Shown here: positions 1 through 7,859 of the stretch, piece by piece
How the letters are laid out: every line of letters starts with the position of its first letter
Position numbering within the stretch: position 1 is the stretch's first letter
Assembly (NCBI GenBank): GCA_013695005.1
Contig: JACDBJ010000063.1
Coordinates: 1 to 8,611 of the forward strand
Length of the DNA stretch: 8,611 nucleotides
Origin: Pseudonocardiales bacterium
GTDB taxonomy: Bacteria; Actinomycetota; Actinomycetes; Mycobacteriales; Pseudonocardiaceae
Direction of reading: 5' to 3'
Program-made: the position numbers and the translations under genes
The notes under the pieces: model-generated
Database searches by the model: none
The model's input: the letters and a program-made list of their open reading frames with translations, nothing else
What the model was told of the DNA's origin: nothing

Positions 1-2
1 GC

Positions 3-221
3 CGCAGGCAGGCCGCCGTGCTGGCGTGCGCCAGACACCTCGCGCCGCGCGGCCGGCTCGTGGCCGGCTTCCAGCTCCGGCCCGGCTGGCCGAGCCTTGC
101 ACACTACGACGGCTGGTGCGCGGCCGCCGATCTGCGGCTCGACGCGCGGTTCGCGACCTGGGACCGCCAGCCTTACGCCGCGGGCGGTTCTTACGCCGTC
201 TCGATGCACCGCAACGGCTGA
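3..221 (+). CDS. SAM-dependent methyltransferase, C-terminal end (partial)
   Basis: The reading frame is open from the window edge and ends at TGA 219-221, so only the last ~72 residues are present and the true start lies upstream. The visible part resembles the C-terminal strands of a class I (Rossmann-fold) SAM-dependent methyltransferase: a helix followed by the strand 'HLAPRGRLVAGFQL', which is the usual 'LxPGGxLV' element after motif III, then 'LRLDARFATWDRQPY' and a closing strand 'GSYAVSMHR'. The SAM-binding glycine motif is outside the window, so the substrate cannot be inferred. Proteins of this type in actinobacteria are usually annotated only as class I methyltransferases. I am fairly confident of the fold and have no view on the specific reaction. 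Confidence 0.7.
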   Translation, partial: RRQAAVLACARHLAPRGRLVAGFQLRPGWPSLAHYDGWCAAADLRLDARFATWDRQPYAAGGSYAVSMHRNG

Positions 222-237
222 ACGTCCCAACCGAGGC

Positions 238-252
238 GCTCCGGCCGGGAGC
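238..252 (+). terminator. Weak hairpin after the methyltransferase gene
   Basis: GCTCC (238-242) and GGAGC (248-252) can pair around a 5-nt loop, 16 nt after the methyltransferase stop. There is no T-run, as is common in high-GC actinobacteria, and a 5-bp stem in GC-rich DNA can arise by chance. Its position is the only argument for a terminator role. Confidence 0.25.
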
Positions 253-337
253 CGTCGATCGACTGCGCATTGTCCCGAGACGTTTTGGGCACTAAGCGTC
301 AACCGCAGTGCAGCACCCACCGAATGGAGTGGTGAGA

Positions 338-599
338 ATGGCGGCGCCAGCCTCCGATACCGGGGTCCTCAGAAGCCTCATCCCGGCGCGGCTGGACCGC
401 CTGCCCTGGTCTCCATTCCACAACCGGCTGGTGACTGCGCTCGGAGTCGTCTGGATCCTCGAATGGCGTTGTGGCGATCTTGTTCGGTGTCGCCGCGGAG
501 CGGATGTCGCTGGAAGACATCGCACGGCCGCTGCCCGCCACCGGCGGCGGTCGCACCGGCTCGACCCGCGCCGAGGGCGCATCCTCGCCCAGGTACTAG
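338..599 (+). pseudogene. MFS transporter remnant: N- and C-terminal ends only
   Basis: From ATG 338 (GGAG at 326-329, 8-nt spacer) the frame reads 'MAAPASDTGV...IPARLDRLPWSPFHNRLVTALGVVWILE'. This is the characteristic cytoplasmic start and first helix of a sugar-porter-like major facilitator family (normally 'ARLDRLPWSRFHW..V..LG..WILDGLE'). Homology stops near 463. In another frame, from about 465 to the TAG at 597-599, the DNA encodes 'GVVAILFGVAAERMSLEDIARPLPAT', which matches the C-terminal end of the same type of transporter (last helix, then 'FGVxAExKSLEDIAxPL'). Intact members are about 450-480 residues, so roughly 370-390 central codons are gone and the two ends are out of frame. 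No functional transporter can be made. The family match is from memory of the motifs, not from a search, but seeing both ends in order makes the call solid. The long plus-strand frame running to 694 is this remnant read past the junction. Confidence 0.75.
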
Positions 600-632
600 A
601 CGAGGCCGCCGAAGCTCATCGCGGGCTGACGG

Positions 633-1370
633 TCAGGGAAGGACGACGGGCGAGGCAAAACCCTGATGCGAGTGCTCGGCCCAGTCGACGGTGAGGCTCA
701 GCGAATGCCGGTAGCGGACGAAGGCCAGTGAGAGCAGCCGGCTCTGCACCGACTCGGGCTGCGGCGGCCACGTCACCTGATAGCCGCTGATCCAGACGAA
801 CGGGACCCGCTTGCCGTCCATGGCCGCCGCCCACTGGGGGAAGTGCGCCGCAGCGGCGAGGACCTCGGCGTGCGCGGAGTTGACGCCTCGGATCTGCCCG
901 GGCCGGATGTGCCGGCTCGGCCGCCAGTGCGCGCCGAGGTCGACCGCCACCCGCCGGATACCTGGACGGTGCTCGATACCGGGGAGCAGCCGCACCGGCT
1001 TGCGGCGGCCGTCGTACTCGGCCCACAGCCAGTCGAAGCACCAGGCGTAGGCCTGCTGTGCAGCCGCGAGTGACCACAGCTCGTCGCACGTGTGCCGGAC
1101 GCCATCCATGAAGTCCTCGTCGTCGCCGAGGTAGATGTCGTCGAGGTAAGGGACGATCACGTCGGCAACGAGCGGCTGGCTGTGGTGGCTCTCGGTGAGG
1201 TCGATGGCGTCGAAGTCCGCTTCGGAGAACCCCCACTCGAGGTCTTCGTTCCAGCGCCGGACATTGGCCAGCTGCTCGGTGAGCGGGACGAACAAGCTCT
1301 GGGTGCTTGCGGCGCCCGCCACCGGCCGCTCGAGCTCCTGTGTCACCCCCGCGGCGTAAGCCTCCTGCAT
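633..1370 (-). CDS. Hypothetical protein, 245 aa, no recognised family
   Basis: This open frame begins at ATG 1370-1368 and ends at TGA 635-633. I do not recognise the family. The protein looks real: it has balanced soluble composition, many tryptophans (for example 'ELWSLAAAQQAYAWCFDWLWAEY' split around residues 97-119), an acidic stretch near residues 73-89 (PYLDDIYLGDDEDFMD), and a later block 'VNSAHAEVLAAAAHFPQWAAAMDGKRVPFVWISGY' around residues 163-198. There is no signal peptide, no transmembrane segment and no obvious catalytic motif. The GGAG before ATG 1370 is only 2 nt away, which is too close. A GTG at residue 9, preceded by AGGAGG about 13 nt upstream, is an alternative start that would shorten the protein by 8 residues. 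It stands alone, divergent from the membrane protein gene at 1455 and convergent with the transporter remnant. Function unknown. Confidence 0.7.
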   Translation of the reverse strand: MQEAYAAGVTQELERPVAGAASTQSLFVPLTEQLANVRRWNEDLEWGFSEADFDAIDLTESHHSQPLVADVIVPYLDDIYLGDDEDFMDGVRHTCDELWSLAAAQQAYAWCFDWLWAEYDGRRKPVRLLPGIEHRPGIRRVAVDLGAHWRPSRHIRPGQIRGVNSAHAEVLAAAAHFPQWAAAMDGKRVPFVWISGYQVTWPPQPESVQSRLLSLAFVRYRHSLSLTVDWAEHSHQGFASPVVLP

Positions 1371-1401
1371 CGCTCCAAGACTACCGGCGACTCGCCAGAA
1401 C

Positions 1402-1425
1402 GCCTGGTGTAGTGCCTGGTGTAGC
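1402..1425. repeat. 12-bp tandem duplication in a divergent promoter region
   Basis: GCCTGGTGTAGT (1402-1413) is followed directly by GCCTGGTGTAGC (1414-1425), 11 of 12 identical. It lies in the 84-bp space between the divergent genes starting at 1370 and 1455. Each unit contains TGG-TGTAGT/C, which loosely resembles an extended -10 element (TGn-TATAAT, 4/6 or fewer), so a duplicated -10 for the plus-strand gene is possible. No convincing -35 accompanies it. The repeat itself is plain; the promoter reading is inference. Confidence 0.6.
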
Positions 1426-1454
1426 GGAGCCGCGAATCGGGTATCTCACGTGCC

Positions 1455-1877
1455 ATGGACGGTGACGTCGGCGGTTACGTGCTCGTGCTCGCGTTCGGTG
1501 CCGCAATCACGCTCGTCGTGGCACAGATTCTCATCCGCGCGGGCGAGGGCTTTCTGGACGAGGTATTCGAGGAAGAGAAGCCGGCGCGCTCGCTGAGCCA
1601 GCTGCTGGCCGCCCTGTTCCTGCTGGTGTCTCTCGGTCTGGTGGCGTTGGTCTCCACGAAGGACGTGGACGCCAGGAGCCTCATCGAGGTCGTCATCATC
1701 AAGCTCGGCATCGTGTTGCTGATCGAGGGGGCCATCCTGGCCGTGACGCTCACGGTGATGGCTCGCATTCGCGGCCAGCGCCGTGCCCAACAGCTCTCCG
1801 TGCGGGCGCAGCAGGCCACCGCGAACGGCCGCTCCGCCGACGGGATGCGCGCCATCGAGGTCCGGCCGTCTCCTTAG
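1455..1877 (+). CDS. Small integral membrane protein, 140 aa
   Basis: This frame runs from ATG 1455 to TAG 1875-1877. Three hydrophobic stretches are visible: residues 7-28, 48-67 and 75-104. The last is long and interrupted by one lysine, so it may bend or be two short helices. A charged loop (residues 29-47, with 'DEVFEEEKPARS') separates the first two, and the tail after residue 104 is basic and hydrophilic (RIRGQRRAQQ). I recognise no named family; its function is unknown. No Shine-Dalgarno sequence is close to the ATG (nearest GGAG is 25 nt upstream), so translation may be leaderless or weak. It is convergent with the GMC oxidoreductase remnant, whose stop-less frame runs antisense through the whole gene. 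A second in-frame TAG lies 9 nt after the stop, created by a tandem duplication. Regular hydrophobicity and intact length argue that it is a real gene. Confidence 0.75.
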   Translation: MDGDVGGYVLVLAFGAAITLVVAQILIRAGEGFLDEVFEEEKPARSLSQLLAALFLLVSLGLVALVSTKDVDARSLIEVVIIKLGIVLLIEGAILAVTLTVMARIRGQRRAQQLSVRAQQATANGRSADGMRAIEVRPSP

Positions 1878-1887
1878 CCTCCTTAGC
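1870..1887. repeat. 9-bp tandem duplication spanning the stop codon
   Basis: CTCCTTAGC occurs twice in perfect tandem (1870-1878, 1879-1887). The first copy holds the TAG stop of the membrane protein gene; the second supplies another TAG in the same frame. It lies close to where recognisable GMC oxidoreductase sequence ends on the other strand (about 1932). Confidence 0.75.
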
Positions 1888-1931
1888 GCTGACGTGAGCC
1901 GACGTCGGAGGATGGATGCAGAGGCGCGAGT

Positions 1932-3243
1932 GGTGTTTCCGAGGATCACGTCGGCTGACTTCTCGGCCACCATCATGACCGGGGAGTACGTACTGGCATT
2001 GGTGCACGAGGGGAAGACCGACCCATCCACGACTCGCAAGCCGTCAATGCCGTGGACCCGCATCGACATCGGATCCACGACAGCCATTTCGCCGTCCCCC
2101 ATCCGGCAGGTGCTCGTCGGATGCAGACCGGTCTGGCCGGTCCGCGCTACCCAGTCCACCAGTTCCTCATCGGTCTGGATCTCTGGCCCCGGGACGACCT
2201 CCCGGCCGTCGAACTCTCGGAATGCGGGCTGGTCGAGGATCGCGCGGCCGATCCGCAGTGCGGTCGCCCAGTCGCGGCGGTCCCGCTCTGACTCGAGGTA
2301 GTTGAACTGGATCTTCGGGTACGCAGTCGGATCGGTGCTGGCGATCTTCACAGTGCCCCGGCCTTCGGTAACCAGCGTGTCGACGCACATCAGGTAACCA
2401 GGCCCCTCGACCTGCTTGTCCGGGTCGAACTGCCTCGCGAACGGCGCGAGAACCACCATCACGTCGGGGTATTGGGCTTCGTCGGTGCTACGGATGAATC
2501 CGCCGGCCTCGAACAGGTTGGTTGCGCCGTCACCTCGGCGCCCCACGAGCCATTGCAGGCCGATCCTCGGCCAGTCGAGCTTGCTCTTCGTGCCGAGCAT
2601 CGAGATGGGCTGGGTGCAGGCGTGCTGCAGTTGGACGGCGAGGTGGTCCTCCAAGTTGGCGCCCACTCCGGGCAGGTGCTGCACCGGCGCGATGTCCAGC
2701 GCCTTGAGTTGGTCTGCGTCACCGACCCCGGACAGCTGGAGCACCTGGGGGGAGTTGAACGCTCCGCCGCACAGGATGACTTCGGCCGCTCGCACTCGGT
2801 GCTCGGCGCCGTTGGTACCGCGGTAGGTCACGCCGGTTGCCCGCGTGCCCTCGAAGTCGATCTTCGTGACGAGCACCCGATACCGAACGTCGAGGTTGCG
2901 GCGGGACTTGACCGGATGCACGTAGGCGCGCGCGGCCGAGAAGCGCCGACCGCGGCTGATCATCCGCTCGAAGGGGGCGAAGCCCTCTTGCTGAGCACCG
3001 TTGTGTCGGGTGTGAGGGAGTAGCCGGCCTGCTGCGCGGCACTGAAGAACGCCTGAAACAACGGGTGATCCGCCGGCGCACGCTCCAGGATCTGGGGCCG
3101 TCGTTGCCGCGGAACTCGCTGTCACCGTGCGCCAGCGACTTCTCGAGCCGTTTGAAGTACGGCAGGCAATGGGCGTAGTGCCCAGTCCTCGCGACCCGTC
3201 GCGCCCGTGCACAGCGAGCTCTCCAGCCCCAACGAGTCGACGC
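1932..3243 (-). pseudogene. GMC oxidoreductase (choline dehydrogenase-like), decayed
   Basis: The minus strand encodes the substrate-side two thirds of a GMC-family FAD alcohol oxidoreductase closest in feel to BetA-type choline dehydrogenase. Visible in order: 'YAHCLPYFKRLE' (3175-3140), 'ILERAPADHPLFQAFF', 'NGAQQEGFAPFERM', 'GRRFSAARAYVHPV', the second GMC signature 'GAFNSPQVLQLSGVG', 'LPGVGANLEDH', 'LHPTSTCRMG' with the catalytic-region histidine, and 'LRVVDGSVFPSCTNAST' with the asparagine that normally pairs with it, ending 'MMVAEKSADVILGN'. The gene is broken. The FAD-binding Rossmann N-terminus (GxGxxG, ~80-100 residues) is absent. Frame breaks occur near 3181, near 3094 and near 3003; the last two fit loss of a single base each. 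The frame then runs on without a stop from about 1931 to 1446, antisense to the neighbouring membrane protein gene. Intact relatives are about 500-560 residues. Boundaries are approximate. Confidence 0.85.
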
Positions 3244-3303
3244 GGTCCCGGGTATCTCTAGCTAACGTGGAGTATGACTAGCAGGCCTGGACAACAGTCG
3301 TGC

Positions 3304-3312
3304 AGGGAGGGG
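3304..3312 (+). promoter_or_regulatory. Ribosome binding site deciding the DUF2277 start
   Basis: AGGGAGGGG lies 9 nt before GTG 3322. This supports GTG 3322 over the in-frame ATG 3274, and it coincides with where family similarity begins (CRSIKTLRPP). Confidence 0.7.
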
Positions 3313-3321
3313 TTGATCCTG

Positions 3322-3582
3322 GTGTGCCGCAGTATCAAGACGTTGCGCCCGCCGTTCACCGAGGCGGTGACCAACCAGGACGTGCAGGCTGCCGCGTTGC
3401 AGTACGTCCGGAAGATCTCTGGTTTCCGGGCCCCTGCGGCGCACAACCAGGCGGCGTTCGAGGAAGCGGTCAGCGCCGTAGCGCACGCCACCCAGCATCT
3501 GCTCGACGACCTCGTCGTGCGCGGTCACGCCCCGGATCGGGGAGTCAGATCAGAGCCTTCACCAGCAGCGCAACGGCGCTGA
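3322..3582 (+). CDS. DUF2277 family protein, 86 aa
   Basis: From GTG 3322 to TGA 3580-3582 the protein begins '(M)CRSIKTLRPPFTEAVTN' and continues 'AAALQYVRKISGFRAPAAHNQAAFEEAV'. This is the hallmark of the small DUF2277 family, common in actinobacteria and other bacteria; the conserved core covers residues 1-70. No biochemical function is established to my knowledge. It is probably a small soluble helical protein; no membrane segment or signal peptide is seen. The last ~15 residues (GVRSEPSPAAQRR) are not family-like, and the final 38 bp overlap the 3' end of the convergent TauE-like gene. The tail may therefore have been replaced when the neighbouring DNA rearranged. The family call is firm; the C-terminal end is less certain. 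Confidence 0.85.
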   Translation: MCRSIKTLRPPFTEAVTNQDVQAAALQYVRKISGFRAPAAHNQAAFEEAVSAVAHATQHLLDDLVVRGHAPDRGVRSEPSPAAQRR

Positions 3583-4003
3583 CGCCGGAGACCGCTAGCA
3601 CCGTCGGCCGGATCCACCCCGCGTCGAGCACCCGGCGCACCGGCCCGGACAGCAGGAAACCCGCCAGCATGAACGGCAACAGCACGGCGGCGGCCTGCAT
3701 GGCCTCGGTGGTCACCGCGCCGGCGGTGGCGAGCCCGACGATCGAGAGAATCGAGCAGATGACGAAGTAGGCGCCCATGGTCGCCCGCAGCCTGGCTCCG
3801 TCGGCGTGCCAGTCAGCCTGCCGGTGCTCGCGGCCGAGCGTCAGCACCGAGTGCACCGACGACAGCAGCAGCAGCGGCACCGGCACCAGCGCCGGGTCGA
3901 GCAGGGCCAGCAGCGGCGTAGCGATCAGCGCCATCCCGAAGCCGACCACGCCCTGAACCACTGCCCCGATTGCCACCACCAGGCCGATGAGGACGCTGAG
4001 CAC
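3545..4003 (-). pseudogene. TauE/SafE permease with a central in-frame deletion
   Basis: From GTG 4003-4001 to TGA 3547-3545 this frame encodes 152 residues; TauE/SafE (sulfite exporter/TSUP-like) permeases usually have about 240-260. The first 65 residues are a normal N-terminus with two helices (GAVVQGVVGFGMALIATPLL, then PVPLLLLSSVHSVLTLGREH). Directly after 'RQADW' (residue 65, about 3809) it continues 'HADGARLRATMGAYFVICSILS'. In intact relatives that segment follows the second repeat's glycine/proline signature (of the 'GxxGxxxGxxGPP' type). That signature and roughly 90-100 residues are missing, yet the frame is kept to the end (LLPFMLAGFLLSGPVRRVLDAGW). Transport is unlikely without the missing half-repeat. 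The start lies 4 nt after the acnA stop, so the gene was probably co-transcribed and translationally coupled with acnA. It could still be translated as a short membrane protein, so 'pseudogene' is inference. Confidence 0.7.
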
Positions 4004-4007
4004 CCGG

Positions 4008-6827
<2,820 letters not shown>

Positions 6828-6921
6828 GGGGATCTCCTCGGCGGGCCGGCCGCAGTACCTGGTCAGAGTGTGACGCACGGGTCGTTGCACGTCGCGGGGA
6901 CCCAGCCAAGCCGTACGCCTG

Positions 6922-6940
6922 TCCTGCTATGGCTACAGGA
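6922..6940. promoter_or_regulatory. Small inverted repeat between acnA and the TPR-like gene
   Basis: TCCTG (6922-6926) and CAGGA (6936-6940) flank CTATGGCTA in the 178-bp divergent intergenic region, the least GC-rich spot there. The placement suits an operator or promoter core serving either gene. The arms are only 5 bp and the match to any known operator is nil, so this is a weak call. Confidence 0.2.
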
Positions 6941-7005
6941 TACGAGTCGGACCATGATCCATCACCTCGGTGCCACGGTCGGGCAGGCCGTGAGAGGGTG
7001 CTCCA

Positions 7006-7626
7006 GTGGGCTTCACCCGGGCCGAGCTGGAGGCCGGTCGCCGCTACGCGGCGGGCCAGGTAGCCCTGAGCCCGTCGCACTATCCGCTGGAGATGCTTGC
7101 CCGTGCGCACCTCTGGCTCGACGACGTCGAGAAGGCGCGCGAGCTGTTCTGGAAGGCCGCCGAGCAGCTCTTCGAATGCGTCGAGGAGCCGGGTCACGGT
7201 GACGCCTACACCCGTGGCCGGCTCGGCGGCCTCGTCTACCTCGCCGGCGACCCCGATGCCGCCAAGCCATGGTTCGAGCAGGCGCTGGACGAGGGCCGCG
7301 ACGCTCCGGCGACCGCGGGGCATGCCGCCGAGCTGTCCTACCTGCTTGGCGACTTCCGTGCCAGCATCGCCGCCGCGGAGAACCTCGGGCCGGAGTGGGG
7401 GCTGGCGCACACCGCGGCCGCCCTGGCCGCGGGCCACCGGTGGCGGGCTCGGCTGCTGGTGCTGGCCGACCGCGGGTACTTCCGCTCCACGGCGCCGTTC
7501 CAGGAGAGCGGCCACTCGCCGCTGTCGCCCTACGACTGGCTCGCCGAGGTGGTTGCCGTGACGGCCCGCGAGGCCGGCCGCCCGCCGCCGACCCGGGCAG
7601 AGGTCCTCGCCGTTCTCGACGCCTAG
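7006..7626 (+). CDS. TPR-like repeat protein, 206 aa
   Basis: GTG 7006 is preceded by GAGAGGG (6992-6998) with a 7-nt spacer; the stop is TAG 7624-7626. The sequence is almost all helical with tetratricopeptide-like helix pairs. One covers residues 28-56 (PLEMLARAHLWLDDVEKARELFWKA, small residues and the alanine at the usual spots), one 66-97 (AYTRGRLGGLVYLAGDPDAAKPWFEQAL), and a more divergent one 102-127 (GHAAELSYLLGDFRASIAAAENL). The C-terminal third (from about residue 144) lacks the repeat pattern and includes 'YFRSTAPFQESGHSPLSPYDWL'. There is no signal peptide or membrane segment, so it is probably a cytosolic protein-binding scaffold; its partner is unknown. It lies between acnA and a RipA-like gene, where mycobacteria carry a small membrane protein gene instead. 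TPR content is seen; function is not. Confidence 0.8.
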   Translation: MGFTRAELEAGRRYAAGQVALSPSHYPLEMLARAHLWLDDVEKARELFWKAAEQLFECVEEPGHGDAYTRGRLGGLVYLAGDPDAAKPWFEQALDEGRDAPATAGHAAELSYLLGDFRASIAAAENLGPEWGLAHTAAALAAGHRWRARLLVLADRGYFRSTAPFQESGHSPLSPYDWLAEVVAVTAREAGRPPPTRAEVLAVLDA

Positions 7627-7627
7627 C

Positions 7628-7643
7628 CCCGCCCCGAGGCGGG
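7628..7643 (+). terminator. Hairpin after the TPR-like gene
   Basis: CCCGCC (7628-7633) pairs perfectly with GGCGGG (7638-7643) around a CCGA loop, starting 2 nt after the TAG stop. There is no T-tract, which fits the T-less terminators common in high-GC actinobacteria. It suggests the downstream RipA-like gene has its own promoter. Confidence 0.5.
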
Positions 7644-7645
7644 AG

Positions 7646-7672
7646 AGCGCCATTTGGAGCGAAACTGCGGTC
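7646..7672. repeat. 27-bp repeat, copy 1 (degenerate palindrome)
   Basis: The unit reads AGCGCC-ATTTGGA-GCG-AAAC-TGCGGTC and matches the copy at 7688-7714 at 24 of 27 positions. The palindromic core is partly lost here (TTT/AAA and outer CGC/GCG still pair). The unit begins just after the hairpin of the preceding gene. Confidence 0.85.
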
Positions 7673-7687
7673 TCGTGGCCGCTGAGA

Positions 7688-7714
7688 AGCGCCGTTTGGA
7701 TCCAAACTGCGGTC
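7688..7714. repeat. 27-bp repeat, copy 2 (perfect palindromic core)
   Basis: The unit reads AGCGCC-GTTTGGA-TCC-AAAC-TGCGGTC. The 14-bp core GTTTGGATCCAAAC (7694-7707) is a perfect palindrome, and one mismatched pair further out the CGC/GCG arms pair again, giving a near-palindrome of about 22 bp. It is spaced 42 bp start-to-start from copy 1. It could be a dispersed intergenic repeat, a dimeric-regulator operator, or a stem-loop in the RipA-like leader. Confidence 0.85.
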
Positions 7715-7859
7715 GATCGGGGCGGTGCTGTGCATTACTGTTCCTCATGTGACTGAAGTTGCCAGCGGCGCCTGAGTGTCTGATGGCTCTGGTGTGGTGA
7801 AAGTGGCAGAGTCGGTCCGTCCAGCAGGCATGTGTCTCGAGTAGGCGGGAGCGGACCGG
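7715..7859 (+). promoter_or_regulatory. Leader/promoter region of the RipA-like gene
   Basis: This is 145 bp of non-coding DNA. It is comparatively T-rich for the window (for example around 7735-7760) and should hold the promoter. I could not pick out a -35/-10 pair, and I see no clear hallmark of the ydaO-type cyclic-di-AMP riboswitch that controls some actinobacterial wall-hydrolase genes. GGGAG at 7847-7851 is the ribosome binding site, 8 nt before GTG 7860. Confidence 0.35.

Noticed and set aside
270..297. Possible hairpin TGTCCC...GGGCAC before the transporter remnant
   Set aside because: The arms pair at only three positions in a row once written out, so there is no stable stem.
1899..1908. 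Palindrome CCGACGTCGG between the membrane protein gene and the GMC remnant
   Set aside because: GACGTC-type palindromes are frequent in GC-rich DNA, and here it lies between two gene 3' ends where an operator is not expected.
1438..3258. 10-bp direct repeat CGGGTATCTC at 1438-1447 and 3249-3258, flanking the membrane protein gene and GMC remnant, each followed shortly by ACGTG and an ATG
   Set aside because: It is tempting as a transposition footprint or shared promoter box, but dozens of 10-bp matches are expected by chance in a window this size and there is no transposase or inverted repeat.
7013..7735. Minus-strand frame of 240 codons opposite the TPR-like gene
   Set aside because: It is arginine/proline-rich shadow sequence. 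Its repeated 'DRSxxPNGA' peptides are only the translation of the two 27-bp DNA repeats.
7715..7859. Possible cyclic-di-AMP (ydaO-type) riboswitch or MtrA site before the RipA-like gene
   Set aside because: These are known regulators of some actinobacterial wall-hydrolase genes, but I could not find the conserved riboswitch segments or a convincing paired GTCAC-type site.
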